NCBI GenBank assembly: GCA_014359745.1
Contig: JACIYW010000004.1
Coordinates: 1 to 47,193, forward strand
DNA length: 47,193 nucleotides
DNA from: Paracoccaceae bacterium
Lineage (GTDB): Bacteria > Pseudomonadota > Alphaproteobacteria > Rhodobacterales > Rhodobacteraceae
Reading direction: 5' to 3'
The notes beneath the pieces were generated by a model. It was not told the DNA's origin and made no database searches. It saw nothing but the letters and a program-made list of their open reading frames with translations. Position numbers and translations under genes: made by a program. Position 1 is the first letter of the stretch, and the number at the start of each line of letters is the position of its first letter. Below, piece by piece: positions 35,071-44,357 of the stretch.

Positions 35071-36264
35071 ATGATCGGTCGGAGGGTGCAACCTTCGTCG
35101 CAGGAAACCGCAAAGCCGAAAGGCTTTGACGATTTTGACCTGCGATTGGGCGATCTTATGCGCGGCGAACGCGCGACCCTTGGCAAATCGCTTCTTGATG
35201 TGCAGCGCGAGTTGAAGATCAAGGCAACCTACGTTGCCGCGATTGAGAATTGCGATGTCGCAGCCTTCGAGACGCCGGGTTTCATCCCCGGATATGTCCG
35301 GTCATATGCGCGGTTCCTGCAGATGGACCCGGACTGGGCCTATCGCAAGTTCTGTGGCGAGGCGGGTTTTGAAACCGCGCACGGGATGTCGGCGGCGGCT
35401 TCCAGCCCCCGGCGCGCCGTTCCCAAGATATCGAAAAAGCCGGTCTATTCCGATCCGCTGGCCAATCCCAACGCAACATTCGTTCCCAAGGGCGAGGCGT
35501 TTTTCACCGGCATCCAGCCGGGCGCGATCGGGTCGGTTCTGGTTCTTGTCGCGCTGATGGGGGGCTTGGGCTATGGCGGGTGGAGCGTTCTGCAAGAGGT
35601 GCAGCGCGTGCGCCTTGCGCCCGTCGATCAGTCGCCGGGGGTGATGGCCGATCTTGATCCGCTGGCCGGGGCTGGCCGGGGGGAAGACCTGTCTCGGGCA
35701 CGGATGGCAGAGGCGGGCGGCGATGACCCGGTGCTGATCCAGCCCCGCCCCGAGGCGTTCGACCGGATTTACCGACCGCAGGCCCTGGCGGTGCCGGTGC
35801 TGGTGGCCCGCGACGGCCCTATCGCGGCCATTGATCCGGGTGTCGGCGATATCGCCCCGGCGATCAACCCCGACGTGCCCTCTGTCGATGTGGCCGATAA
35901 CGGCGCCCCCGTGCAGGTCGTTGAACCCCAGGCCCCAGAGGTGGCGGTGTTCGCGGTGCGCCCGGCCTGGGTGCGGATCAAATCCGCCGATGGCACGGTT
36001 CTGCTGGAAAAGACGCTGGATGCGGGCGAACGGTTCGTTCTGCCGCAGACCGAGGCGCCGACGCTGCTGCGGGCCGGCAATTCGGGGTCAGTGTTCTTTG
36101 CGGTCAATGGCGAAACCTATGGCCCCGCCGCGCCGGGGGCGCAGGTTGTGTCGAATGTGGTGCTTTCACCCGAATCTCTGGTTGCCGATTTCGCCCTGGC
36201 GCGGATCGACAGCGATCCCGAACTTGCGCGTTTCGTCGCAATCGCCGAGGCCGGAGCGCAATAA
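35071..36264 (+). CDS. rodZ: RodZ-like helix-turn-helix membrane protein
   Basis: A 397-residue protein with a cytoplasmic RodZ-type helix-turn-helix domain at about residues 25-100 (GKSLLDVQRELKIKATYVAAI, given here in part as LLDVQRELKIKATYV, then PGFIPGYVRSYARFL). One membrane helix lies near 150-172, and a C-terminal periplasmic beta domain (DUF4115) has RPAWVRIKSADGTVLLEK. RodZ links MreB to the rod complex, so it would serve the mre operon about 27 kb away. ATG 35071 follows GGGCAGGG. The linker is Asp/Pro-rich. It sits between hemA and ispG, an order I know from relatives. Confidence 0.88.
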   Translation: MIGRRVQPSSQETAKPKGFDDFDLRLGDLMRGERATLGKSLLDVQRELKIKATYVAAIENCDVAAFETPGFIPGYVRSYARFLQMDPDWAYRKFCGEAGFETAHGMSAAASSPRRAVPKISKKPVYSDPLANPNATFVPKGEAFFTGIQPGAIGSVLVLVALMGGLGYGGWSVLQEVQRVRLAPVDQSPGVMADLDPLAGAGRGEDLSRARMAEAGGDDPVLIQPRPEAFDRIYRPQALAVPVLVARDGPIAAIDPGVGDIAPAINPDVPSVDVADNGAPVQVVEPQAPEVAVFAVRPAWVRIKSADGTVLLEKTLDAGERFVLPQTEAPTLLRAGNSGSVFFAVNGETYGPAAPGAQVVSNVVLSPESLVADFALARIDSDPELARFVAIAEAGAQ

Positions 36265-36341
36265 TCCGCGGATTGCCGTGATCCGATTGCCCCGCCGCGG
36301 TTCAGGCCCTATGTCTGAGGCATCAACATTCCGGGGGCTTC

Positions 36342-37472
36342 ATGTCGCTTAATCCCATTCGGCCGTGGCGCAATATCTACCGCCGCAAGTCGCGTCAGAT
36401 CCATGTCGGCCCGGTGCCGGTGGGCGGCGATGCGCCGATCACCGTGCAGACCATGACCAACACCGACACTTCGGATGTGCGCGCCACCATCGCGCAAGTG
36501 CAGGCCTGCGCCGAGGCGGGGGCCGATATCGTGCGCATATCCACCCCCGATGAGGCCGCGACGCGCGCCCTGCGCGAGATCGTGGCTGAAAGCCCGGTGC
36601 CGATCGTGGCCGATATCCATTTCCATTACAAACGCGCCATCGAGGCGGCCAAGGCGGGCGCGGCCTGTCTGCGCATCAACCCCGGCAATATCGGGTCCGC
36701 CGACCGGGTGCGCGAGGTGATCCGCGCCGCAAAGGATCACGGCTGTTCGATCCGCATCGGCGTGAACGCCGGCAGTCTGGAACGCCACCTTCTGGAGAAA
36801 TACGGCGAACCCTGCCCCGAGGCTATGGTGGAAAGCGGCCTGGATCACATCCGCATCCTGCAAGACAATGATTTCCATGAATTCAAGATCAGCGTGAAGG
36901 CGTCTGACGTGTTTCTGGCCGCCGCCGCCTATCAGGCGCTCGCCGATGCCACCGACGCGCCCATCCATCTTGGCATTACCGAAGCGGGCGGGCTGATGAC
37001 GGGCACGGTCAAATCCGCCATCGGGCTGGGGAACCTTTTGTGGATGGGGATCGGCGATACGATTCGGGTGTCCCTGTCGGCCGATCCGGTCGAAGAGGTG
37101 CGGGTGGGCTATGAGATCCTGAAATCGCTGGGCCTGCGGCACCGGGGCGTCAACATCATTTCCTGCCCGTCCTGCGCCCGGCAGGGCTTTGACGTGATCA
37201 AGACGGTCGAGGCGCTGGAACAGCGCCTGTCGCATATCAAGACCCCGATGAGCCTGTCGATCATCGGTTGCGTGGTCAACGGGCCGGGCGAGGCGCTGAT
37301 GACCGATATCGGCTTTACCGGCGGTGGGGCCGGGTCTGGCATGGTCTATCTGGCGGGCAAACAGGTTCACAAGCTGGGCAATGAGCAGATGATCGACCAT
37401 ATCGTCGGCCTGGTCGAACAACGCGCCGAGGCGATCGAGGCGGAAAACCGCGCGTCGGAAGCGGCGGAATAG
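36342..37472 (+). CDS. ispG: 4-hydroxy-3-methylbut-2-enyl diphosphate synthase
   Basis: A 376-residue iron-sulfur enzyme of the MEP isoprenoid pathway that makes HMBPP from MEcPP. The TIM-barrel part starts with the family signature [19 protein letters not shown]. The 4Fe-4S site is formed by Cys275 and Cys278 (SCPSCARQ), Cys310 and Glu317 (GCVVNGPGE). The length fits the bacterial two-domain form. It follows rodZ by 77 bp and converges with the DsbA-like gene, 9 bp apart. Confidence 0.97.
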   Translation: MSLNPIRPWRNIYRRKSRQIHVGPVPVGGDAPITVQTMTNTDTSDVRATIAQVQACAEAGADIVRISTPDEAATRALREIVAESPVPIVADIHFHYKRAIEAAKAGAACLRINPGNIGSADRVREVIRAAKDHGCSIRIGVNAGSLERHLLEKYGEPCPEAMVESGLDHIRILQDNDFHEFKISVKASDVFLAAAAYQALADATDAPIHLGITEAGGLMTGTVKSAIGLGNLLWMGIGDTIRVSLSADPVEEVRVGYEILKSLGLRHRGVNIISCPSCARQGFDVIKTVEALEQRLSHIKTPMSLSIIGCVVNGPGEALMTDIGFTGGGAGSGMVYLAGKQVHKLGNEQMIDHIVGLVEQRAEAIEAENRASEAAE

Positions 37473-37481
37473 GGCGGCCCG

Positions 37482-38264
37482 TCAGCCGCCGTTGCGCGCC
37501 TCGGCCACGAGATTGGTCAACGCATCCAGCGGCACATAGCCGCGCAGAAACCGGTCTTGCAGAATGAAGGTGGGCGTGCCGGAAATCTGCAAGCGCTGTG
37601 CCAGCGCATGATTGGCGTCGATGACCTTTGTCACCTCGGCGCTGTCCATCCTGGCCAGCACCGCCCCCGCATCCAGCCCCAGATCGCCCGCCAGCTTTTC
37701 CAGCGCCTCGGTCGAGACCTTGGCGCGCATCGTCATCAGCGCGTCATGCGCGCGGCCATAGGCATCCGCCCCGCCCAGATCCAGAACCGCGATCGCAAAG
37801 CGCGAGGCAAGCGTGCTGTCGGGGCCAAGGATCGGGAATTCCTTGACGATCCAGCGGATACGGCCATCGTTTTTCAACAGTTCCGCCACTTCGGGATGGG
37901 CCTGACGGCAGAAGGAACAGCGGTAGTCCATGAACTCGACAAGGGTGATATCGCCGTCCGGATTGCCGCCGACAAAGGAATATCCATCGTCAAAGATCGC
38001 AGCGTGATTGTCTTGCAGCAACTCTGCCTCTGACCGGACCTGTTGGGCGGCTTGCCGACGTTCCAGAACCTGTATCGCCTCGATCAGCACTTCGGGGTTG
38101 TCCATCAGGTAATCGCGTACTTCCTTGCGAAAGTCCTGGCGCTGTTCGGGGGTCATCGACCCCGGATCAAGCGGTTGCGCCAGCGCGGGCGCGGCAAGCC
38201 CCGCCAAAAGGCCGACCATGAAAACAGCCGCCATCAGCAGCGGACGCAGGGGAAAAAGGGGCAT
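37482..38264 (-). CDS. DsbA-family periplasmic thiol-disulfide protein
   Basis: A 260-residue protein with a signal peptide (end near ALAQ, residue 29). An N-terminal helical extension holds YLMDNPEVLIEAIQVLERRQ, a mark of the DsbA/ScsC-like group that often oligomerises. The thioredoxin fold has the active site Cys116-S-F-Cys119 (MDYRCSFCRQAHPE) and the cis-Pro loop SGTPTFIL. It could be an oxidant or an isomerase; the helical extension favours a ScsC-like oligomer. It lies 13 bp after the BepA-like protease gene on the same strand, so both probably act in envelope protein quality control. Confidence 0.92.
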   Translation of the reverse strand: MPLFPLRPLLMAAVFMVGLLAGLAAPALAQPLDPGSMTPEQRQDFRKEVRDYLMDNPEVLIEAIQVLERRQAAQQVRSEAELLQDNHAAIFDDGYSFVGGNPDGDITLVEFMDYRCSFCRQAHPEVAELLKNDGRIRWIVKEFPILGPDSTLASRFAIAVLDLGGADAYGRAHDALMTMRAKVSTEALEKLAGDLGLDAGAVLARMDSAEVTKVIDANHALAQRLQISGTPTFILQDRFLRGYVPLDALTNLVAEARNGG

Positions 38265-38277
38265 TGCCGGGTCTCCG

Positions 38278-39630
38278 TTATTCGGCCGCTTCGACCATGT
38301 TTAGCACATCCTGCGCCCGGAGCCACCCCGGCGACCCGCGCGGCACCATGCCCATCGCGCGGCGCGCATGCACGCCCGCATCGCGCAGGCGGCCCAGCAC
38401 CGCATAGCGTTCCGCCGTCGCGACCGACGCCATGCCGTTATTGCCGGCCTTGGCATAGGCCACCGCCAGATCGCGCAACATGCCCGGATCGTTGGCATCC
38501 CCGGCCTGCGCCCTTTCCAGAACGCCCAGCGCCTGCCGGTTGCTTTCGGGCGTATCGCGGGCCAGCAAGGCGCGCCCGTATCCGGCCAGGATCAGCGGTT
38601 CGTTCGGGCCGAGCGAGGCGGCCTTGGCATAGGCATTGACGGCCCCGGCATATTGGCGCGATTCCAGCAGGATCTGGCCGCGCAGGTCCATCAGATAGGG
38701 GTCATTGGGACGCCGCGCGATCACGGTGTCGATCGCGTCCAGCGCCTGTGTGGTCCTGGATTGGCGGTGATAGGCCACCGCCCGGCTGATCAGCGCAGCG
38801 TCCGACGTGTCATCGCGGCGCAGGTTGCGCAGCGTCACCGCCGGGTTCTGCATGAAAGCGCCCACAACCGCCTTGGCGCGCGAAAACCAGTAATCAACCG
38901 TTTCATTGTCGCTGAACTGTCGGCCCTGCTGGGCGGCGACGAAGCCGCGCAGACCGCGCAGCCGGTCGCGCGTCAGCGGATGCGACAACAGATAGGGGTC
39001 TTGGCGGCCGGGGGCCAGCGCCTCTTGCCCGCGAAAGAGGTCAAGCACGTCGAGCATCGCGCCGGGGTCAACCTGCGCCTGCGCCATATAGCGCACGCCG
39101 GACCGGTCGGCCGATGATTCCTCGCCCCGCGTGTGCGACAGGAAAATGCGCTGCGCCGATCCGCTGGTGCCCGCGGCAATGCCCATGATCGCGTTGCCCG
39201 GCGCCCCCGCCGCCCCCGCCGCAAGCGCCAGCAACAGGCCCAGCCGCGACCCCAGCGCGGCGCTGCGCATGTTGGTCATGCGGCGTGCGATATGGCCGTT
39301 GGCGATATGCGCGGCCTCATGCGCAAGCACCGCCTGCACCTCGGCGGCGGTGGACAGGCGCATCAACATGCCGGTGTGCATGAAGATGTGGTTCGAATCC
39401 ACGACAAAGGCGTTCATCGTCGGATCATTGATCAACAGGATCTGTATGCGCGACGCGGGCAGGCCCGCCGCCGTCAGCAAAGGTGCCGCGATCTGGCGCA
39501 GCGCATGTTCCACGCCCGCGTCGCGGACCAGGCCTTGCGCCGCGACAGGCCGCACAAGGCCGCCCGCCACCACCAGCGCCACCACCAGCGCCGCGAACAG
39601 TGATAAAGCCCTGCGTCGCACCCCCGGCAT
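38278..39630 (-). CDS. bepA: BepA-like M48 protease with TPR domain
   Basis: A 450-residue exported protein. After a signal peptide (about residues 1-31) the M48 domain shows LAHEAAHIANGH (His104, Glu105, His108) and the third ligand region in RGEESSADRSG. The C-terminal half holds TPR-like helices (VAYHRQSRTTQALDAID; AVNAYAKAASLGPNEP). This matches BepA, which assembles or degrades outer-membrane LptD and BAM clients. ATG 39630 follows AAAGG; the frame is open to 39690 but without protein character. It is divergent from the aminotransferase gene by 54 bp. Confidence 0.9.
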   Translation of the reverse strand: MPGVRRRALSLFAALVVALVVAGGLVRPVAAQGLVRDAGVEHALRQIAAPLLTAAGLPASRIQILLINDPTMNAFVVDSNHIFMHTGMLMRLSTAAEVQAVLAHEAAHIANGHIARRMTNMRSAALGSRLGLLLALAAGAAGAPGNAIMGIAAGTSGSAQRIFLSHTRGEESSADRSGVRYMAQAQVDPGAMLDVLDLFRGQEALAPGRQDPYLLSHPLTRDRLRGLRGFVAAQQGRQFSDNETVDYWFSRAKAVVGAFMQNPAVTLRNLRRDDTSDAALISRAVAYHRQSRTTQALDAIDTVIARRPNDPYLMDLRGQILLESRQYAGAVNAYAKAASLGPNEPLILAGYGRALLARDTPESNRQALGVLERAQAGDANDPGMLRDLAVAYAKAGNNGMASVATAERYAVLGRLRDAGVHARRAMGMVPRGSPGWLRAQDVLNMVEAAE

Positions 39631-39684
39631 TGACCTTTCGCCCCCTAGCTGGAATGACCCGAACGTAATGTCTGAGAGGCCCCG

Positions 39685-40857
39685 ATGCAAACATCATCCC
39701 GCGCGAATATAGATCCGTTCATCGTGATGGATGTGATGGAAGCCGCCCGCGCCCTTGAGGTCGGCGGCCGGTCCATCATCCATATGGAGGTGGGCCAGCC
39801 CGGCACCCCGGCCCCCGCCGCCGCGCGCCGCGCGCTGGGCAGGGCGCTGGAAACCGATGCGCTGGGCTATACCGTCGCCCTTGGCCTGCCGGAACTGCGC
39901 GCGGGCATCGCCGATCTTTACCGGCGCTGGTACGGCATCAGCCTTGATCCGGCGCGCGTCATCGTGACGTCGGGATCGTCGGCGGCGTTCCTGCTGGCCT
40001 TCACCGCGCTTTTCGACGCCGGTGACCGGGTGGCGCTGGGCCTGCCCGGTTATCCGTCGTATCGTCAGATCCTCAAGGCGCTGTCGCTGGCCCCGGTGGG
40101 TCTGGCCACGCGCGCGCAGGATCGCTATCAACCCACGCCCGATCAGATCACCGCCACGCCGGGCCTTTCGGGCCTTATCCTTGCCTCGCCGGGCAACCCT
40201 TCGGGCACCATGCTGGATCGCCCGGCGCTGGGTGCCCTGATCGCGGCGGCACAGGCGCGCGGGCTGTCCGTCATCTCGGACGAGATATACCACGGCTTGC
40301 ATTACGGCGCGCGCGCGGTTTCGGCACTGGAAATCAGCGACGATGTGTGCGTGATCAATTCGTTTTCCAAGTATTTCTCGATGACCGGCTGGCGGGTCGG
40401 CTGGATGGTGGTCCCCGAGGCGCTGGTGCGCCCGATCGAACGGCTGGCGCAGAACATGTTCATCTGCCCGCCCCACGCCAGCCAGATCGCGGCGCTTGCC
40501 GCGCTGGGGGCGGTGGCGGAATGCGAGGCCAATCGCGCCGTCTATGCCGAAAACCGCCGTCTGATGCTGGACGGCCTGCCAAAGGCGGGGTTCACCCGCA
40601 TCGCCCCGCCGGACGGGGCCTTTTATGTCTATGCCGATGTGTCCGACATCACCACCGACAGCCGCGCCTTCTGCGCCGAGGTTCTGGCAAAGGCCGGTGT
40701 CGCCATCACCCCCGGCCTTGATTTCGACCCCGAGCGCGGCCACCAGACCGTGCGGTTTTCCTATGCCCGCAGCACCCAGGACATCGCCGAGGGGCTTGAC
40801 CGGCTGACCCGGTTCATGGCCGGTGCGCGCCCCCCCCGGTTGACGCGCCCCGGTTGA
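39685..40857 (+). CDS. Class I/II PLP-dependent aminotransferase
   Basis: A 390-residue aminotransferase of the aspartate aminotransferase fold. Motifs in order: GQPGTPAPAAARRAL, SPGNPSGTMLD, the SDEIYHGLHYG stretch and the PLP lysine in NSFSKYFSMTGWRVGW (Lys229). The C-terminal FSYARST carries the carboxylate-binding Arg. Substrate specificity cannot be read; it is not clearly AspC, and may act on aromatic or branched amino acids. The last codons lie in a 14-bp tandem duplication. The stop falls about 27 bp before the SAM-II riboswitch. Confidence 0.9.
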   Translation: MQTSSRANIDPFIVMDVMEAARALEVGGRSIIHMEVGQPGTPAPAAARRALGRALETDALGYTVALGLPELRAGIADLYRRWYGISLDPARVIVTSGSSAAFLLAFTALFDAGDRVALGLPGYPSYRQILKALSLAPVGLATRAQDRYQPTPDQITATPGLSGLILASPGNPSGTMLDRPALGALIAAAQARGLSVISDEIYHGLHYGARAVSALEISDDVCVINSFSKYFSMTGWRVGWMVVPEALVRPIERLAQNMFICPPHASQIAALAALGAVAECEANRAVYAENRRLMLDGLPKAGFTRIAPPDGAFYVYADVSDITTDSRAFCAEVLAKAGVAITPGLDFDPERGHQTVRFSYARSTQDIAEGLDRLTRFMAGARPPRLTRPG

Positions 40858-40863
40858 CGCGCC
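40836..40863. repeat. 14-bp tandem duplication at the aminotransferase 3' end
   Basis: ccggttgacgcgcc occurs twice exactly (40836-40849, 40850-40863). The duplication changes only the last residue: without it the gene would end RLTRP, with it RLTRPG. Confidence 0.85.
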
Positions 40864-40883
40864 CCTGATTAGGGCGTAACCGA

Positions 40884-40941
40884 TCCGCGTGGTGCTTTGT
40901 TACCGGATTGCGGGCCACGTTAAACAAGCCGCTAAAGAGGT
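40884..40941 (+). promoter_or_regulatory. SAM-II riboswitch upstream of metZ
   Basis: The P1 stem CGTGG (40888-40892) with CCACG (40915-40919), the CCGGATTGCGGG loop part, and the highly conserved tail CACGTTAAACAAGCCGCTAA followed by AGAGG match the SAM-II (metA-type) class. These RNAs bind S-adenosylmethionine in a pseudoknot and shut methionine genes in alphaproteobacteria. A clear intrinsic terminator follows, so here it may act on transcription as well as or instead of on translation. Confidence 0.92.
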
Positions 40942-40947
40942 GCCGGG

Positions 40948-40981
40948 AACCCCCGTCGCCTGTTGCGACCGGGGTTTTTTT
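40948..40981 (+). terminator. Riboswitch-linked intrinsic terminator before metZ
   Basis: AACCCC-C-GTCGC pairs with GCGAC-C-GGGGTT around the loop CTGTT, with one C-C mismatch, followed by a T-run ending at 40981. It lies between the riboswitch and the metZ start at 40997. Confidence 0.88.
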
Positions 40982-40996
40982 GCGCGGGGAAGCGTG

Positions 40997-42178
40997 ATGG
41001 CGGATGACTGGAACATCAAGACGAAACTTGTCCATACCGGGGCGCGCCGCAGCCAATACGGCGAAATGGCCGAGGCGATCTATCTGACGCAGGGCTTTGT
41101 CTATGACCGGGCCGAGGATGCCGAGGCGCGGTTCCTGGGCGCGGGCCCCGATGAATTCGTCTATGCCCGTTACGGCAATCCCACCGTGCGCGCCTTCGAG
41201 GACCGTATCGCCGCGATCGAGGGAACCGAGGATGCCTTTGCCACCGCATCCGGCATGGCGGCGGTTTTTGGCGCGCTTGCGGCCACGTTGCGCGCGGGGG
41301 ATCATGTGGTGTCGAGCCGGGCGCTGTTCGGATCGTGCCTTTATGTGCTGGAAAACGTGTTGGTGCGGTACGGTGTCGAGGTAAGCTTTGTCGATGGCAC
41401 CGACCTTGATCAATGGCGCGCGGCGATCCGGCCGGGAACCAAGGCTGTGTTCTTTGAATCGCTGTCCAACCCGATGCTTGAGGTGATCGATATCCGCGCC
41501 GTTGCCGATCTGGCCCATGCGGTGGGCGCGCTGGTGCTGGCGGATAATGTGTTCTCCACCCCGATCTATTCGCGCGCGGTCGCATTGGGGGCCGATGTGG
41601 TGATCTATTCGGCCACCAAACATATCGACGGGCAGGGCAGGGCGCTGGGCGGGGTGATCCTGGGCAGCCGCGATTTCATCCGCGGCACGGTCGAACCTTT
41701 CATGAAGCACACCGGCGGCGCGCTGAGCCCGTTCAACGCCTGGGTGATGCTGAATGGCCTGACCACGATGGATCTGCGGGTGCGCGCCCAGACCGAAACA
41801 GCCCAGAAGCTGGCAGAGGCGCTGGAAGGCGATGCGCGCCTGTCGCGGGTGATCTATCCCGGCCTTGCCAGCCATCCCCAACACGCGCTGGCACAGGCGC
41901 AGATGGGGGCGGGGGGGACCATGTTTGCCATTGATGTGAAGGGCGGCAAGGAGGCGGCGTTCCGCTTTCTCAATGCCCTGAAGGTCTGTCTGATTTCCAA
42001 CAATCTTGGCGATGCCCGCACGATCATGACCCATCCCGCCACGACCACCCACCAACGCCTGCCCGATGATCAGAAGGCAGCGCTTGGCATCACGCCGGGG
42101 CTGGTGCGCATCTCGGTCGGGCTGGAGGATGCCGATGACCTGCTGGCCGATCTGCGCGCGGGGCTGGACAGCATCTGA
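40997..42178 (+). CDS. metZ: O-succinylhomoserine sulfhydrylase
   Basis: A 393-residue PLP enzyme of the Cys/Met metabolism family that makes homocysteine directly from O-succinylhomoserine and sulfide. The PLP lysine lies in YSATKHIDGQGR (Lys208), with YARYGNPTVRAFE and DNVFSTP upstream and the C-terminal RISVGLEDADDLL. A sulfhydrylase rather than a cystathionine enzyme is favoured by the GQGRALGG context and by the SAM-II riboswitch. ATG 40997 follows GGGGAAG. Homoserine comes from hom at the left edge of the window. Confidence 0.95.
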   Translation: MADDWNIKTKLVHTGARRSQYGEMAEAIYLTQGFVYDRAEDAEARFLGAGPDEFVYARYGNPTVRAFEDRIAAIEGTEDAFATASGMAAVFGALAATLRAGDHVVSSRALFGSCLYVLENVLVRYGVEVSFVDGTDLDQWRAAIRPGTKAVFFESLSNPMLEVIDIRAVADLAHAVGALVLADNVFSTPIYSRAVALGADVVIYSATKHIDGQGRALGGVILGSRDFIRGTVEPFMKHTGGALSPFNAWVMLNGLTTMDLRVRAQTETAQKLAEALEGDARLSRVIYPGLASHPQHALAQAQMGAGGTMFAIDVKGGKEAAFRFLNALKVCLISNNLGDARTIMTHPATTTHQRLPDDQKAALGITPGLVRISVGLEDADDLLADLRAGLDSI

Positions 42179-42298
42179 CAAGGATATCTGGCGGCGTCGG
42201 TGGCGGGCTGCCGGGCACGCGAAATGCTTTTAGTATTGGACACGCGCCGCCGACGTACCAAGTATGGCACAGTGCGCACGCAATGCGAGGAAGGCCCG

Positions 42299-43411
42299 AT
42301 GAACGCCCACACGCCTGCCATCGACAAACAGCCGGACAGAACCGAGGCCGAGGCCGCGCTTGCCGTGCTGCGCCAATGGGCCAGGAAGGCCTCGGATGCC
42401 GAAATCGCGCGGCTTGACCCGGCGCTGCTTGACCCGGCGTTGCGCGCGCTGGTGCCGGGGGCCGGGGCGCGCTATCCCGATCTGTCGCGCGAGTATCCCG
42501 CAGATTTCGACGCCACACCCGCCTATCGCCAGGATCTGCCCGATCTGCAAAACGGCCCCGCCAGCCTGATCCGCGGCGCGCGCACCCAGATCCAGCATGT
42601 GGGCATTTCCAATTTCCGCCTGCCAATTCGCTTTCATAGCCGCGATAACGGCGATCTGACGCTGGAAACCTCTGTCACCGGCACGGTCAGCCTTGAGGCC
42701 GAAAAGAAGGGCATCAACATGTCGCGCATCATGCGCACCTTCTATGGCCACGCAACCCGCACGTTCAGCTTTGGCGTGATCGAGGCGGCGCTGGACGATT
42801 ACAAGGCCGATCTGGACAGTTTCGACGCCCGCATCCAGATGCGGTTTTCGTTTCCGATGAAGATCGCCTCGTTGCGTTCGGGGCTGGAGGGGTATCAGTA
42901 TTACGATATCGCGCTGGAACTGGTGGAACAGGGCGGGGTGCGCAAGAAGATCATGCATCTTGATTATGTATATTCATCGACCTGCCCCTGTTCGCTGGAA
43001 CTGTCGGAACACGCGCGGCGCGTGCGCGGGCAACTGGCCACGCCGCATTCGCAGCGGTCGGTCGCGCGGATTTCGGTCGAGGTGACGGGCGACAAATGCC
43101 TGTGGTTCGAGGATCTGGTTGAACTTTGCCGCGCCGCCGTTCCGACCGAGACGCAGGTGATGGTCAAACGCGAGGATGAACAGGCTTTCGCGGAACTCAA
43201 CGCCGCAAATCCGATCTTTGTCGAGGATGCCGCGCGGCTGTTTTGTGAACAGCTTCTGGCCGATTCCCGTATCGGTGATTTCCGCGTCGTCGCCAGCCAT
43301 CAGGAAAGCCTGCACAGCCATGACGCCGTCAGCATCCTGACCGAAGGCGCCACTTTTGCCGCCGAAAGCCTGGACCCAAAGCTGTTCAACACGCTTTTTC
43401 ACGTCGGATAA
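42299..43411 (+). CDS. folE2: GTP cyclohydrolase FolE2
   Basis: A 370-residue type IB GTP cyclohydrolase that opens GTP to dihydroneopterin triphosphate, the first step to folate and, in some bacteria, queuosine. FolE2 works without zinc, unlike FolE. The conserved catalytic Cys region is SSTCPCSLELSEHARR (Cys229), with HSRDNGDLTLETSV and GFEGYQY-like GLEGYQYYD elsewhere. In many bacteria folE2 is induced by zinc shortage through Zur; I see no convincing Zur box before it. ATG 42299 follows AGGAAGG. The 120-bp gap after metZ holds nothing else clear. Confidence 0.93.
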   Translation: MNAHTPAIDKQPDRTEAEAALAVLRQWARKASDAEIARLDPALLDPALRALVPGAGARYPDLSREYPADFDATPAYRQDLPDLQNGPASLIRGARTQIQHVGISNFRLPIRFHSRDNGDLTLETSVTGTVSLEAEKKGINMSRIMRTFYGHATRTFSFGVIEAALDDYKADLDSFDARIQMRFSFPMKIASLRSGLEGYQYYDIALELVEQGGVRKKIMHLDYVYSSTCPCSLELSEHARRVRGQLATPHSQRSVARISVEVTGDKCLWFEDLVELCRAAVPTETQVMVKREDEQAFAELNAANPIFVEDAARLFCEQLLADSRIGDFRVVASHQESLHSHDAVSILTEGATFAAESLDPKLFNTLFHVG

Positions 43412-43435
43412 CCCCACCCATGCGGGCAGAGGCGC

Positions 43436-43464
43436 TTGACGCCCCGGCCTTTCCCCCGTAAAGC
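43436..43464 (+). promoter_or_regulatory. Candidate rpmB promoter
   Basis: TTGACG (43436-43441), 17 bases, TAAAGC (43459-43464). Leaves a leader of about 60 bases with GAAGGA 8 bases before the rpmB ATG. Confidence 0.5.
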
Positions 43465-43530
43465 AGCGCCAATGTCACGAGGTGCCGCAGGCCGGTGCCC
43501 GCTTTGTTGTCAAATTGAAGGATCAAACCG

Positions 43531-43836
43531 ATGTCGCGCGTCTGCGAATTGAGTGGAAAAGGCCCGATGTCGGGCAACAATGTCAGCCACGCCAACAACA
43601 AAACCCGCCGCCGGTTTCTGCCGAACCTGAACGACATCACGCTGATTTCGGATGTTCTTGGCCGGTCGTTCAAGCTGCGGATTTCGGCCTCGGCGCTGCG
43701 CACGGTGGATCATCGCGGTGGTCTGGATGCGTTCCTTGATAAATCCAGGGATGAAGAGCTTTCGGCAAAAGCGCTCAAGATCAAGCGCGATATCGCCAAG
43801 GCCCGTGACGCGGGAACCGAAGCCGCCGTCGTGTGA
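43531..43836 (+). CDS. rpmB: 50S ribosomal protein L28
   Basis: A 101-residue basic ribosomal protein. The N-terminal [20 protein letters not shown] and the [11 protein letters not shown] stretch are standard L28; the rest continues [20 protein letters not shown]. Slightly longer than the Gram-positive form, as usual in alphaproteobacteria. It stands alone with its own promoter candidate and a strong terminator. Confidence 0.98.
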   Translation: MSRVCELSGKGPMSGNNVSHANNKTRRRFLPNLNDITLISDVLGRSFKLRISASALRTVDHRGGLDAFLDKSRDEELSAKALKIKRDIAKARDAGTEAAVV

Positions 43837-43879
43837 TCCTTGATGGGCGCGCCGGATGGCATTGCCCGCGAAACAGTTT

Positions 43880-43915
43880 GAAAAGGCCCTTCCCGGTGTC
43901 GGGCGGGGCTTTTTC
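43880..43915 (+). terminator. Intrinsic terminator of rpmB
   Basis: GAAAAGGCCCTTCCCG and CGGGCGGGGCTTTTTC form a 16-position stem with two G-T pairs and one mismatch around the loop GTGT, the right arm ending in T5-C. Confidence 0.85.
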
Positions 43916-43959
43916 ATTTCGCACTTGGCGCGGCGTCCGATCGGGGTGATACTGCGGCC

Positions 43960-44319
43960 ATGAAAGTGTTGCCTGCGATCAAACCCGTTGCCGCGCTTAT
44001 GCTGGCGCTTGTGCTGATGTGCACGAGCATCACCATGGCGGTGGCCCGCGGGCAGGCGCAGGGGGGGATGGTTGCAACCCTGTGTTCGCCTGACGGTGTG
44101 CAGACGGTGGTGATCGATGCCAATGGCAACCCGGTTCCCGCCGCGCATATCTGCCCCTATTGCATCATCGGCGCCGCAGTGCTGCCCGATGCGGGCCGGG
44201 TCGCGCCTGTGCCGGTGCGCGCGGCCCGCGCCCTTGATCCGATGGCGCCCGATGCGGGGGTGTCGACCCTTCGGCCCAATGGCCTGCCCGAAGCGCGCGC
44301 GCCGCCCCTGTCTGTGTGA
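43960..44319 (+). CDS. Probable DUF2946-type exported protein linked to copper
   Basis: A 119-residue protein with an N-terminal hydrophobic segment (about residues 8-29). It has a Cys in VATLCSPDG, followed by VVIDANGNPVPAAHICPYCI, a C-x2-C pair. This pattern resembles DUF2946 proteins, which often lie beside copper genes. The next gene, 38 bp away, is a PCuAC copper chaperone, supporting a copper role. The C-terminal third is Pro/Ala-rich and featureless. No good Shine-Dalgarno is seen before ATG 43960, so the start is less certain. Confidence 0.68.
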   Translation: MKVLPAIKPVAALMLALVLMCTSITMAVARGQAQGGMVATLCSPDGVQTVVIDANGNPVPAAHICPYCIIGAAVLPDAGRVAPVPVRAARALDPMAPDAGVSTLRPNGLPEARAPPLSV

Positions 44320-44357
44320 AACATCCCCTTCACACAAATTTCTGACAGGATAACACC

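Noticed and set aside
42179-42298. Zur box before folE2
   Set aside because: FolE2 is often zinc-regulated, but no GTTATAATATAAC-like palindrome is present; the partial symmetry around GTACCAAGTATGGCAC is too weak.
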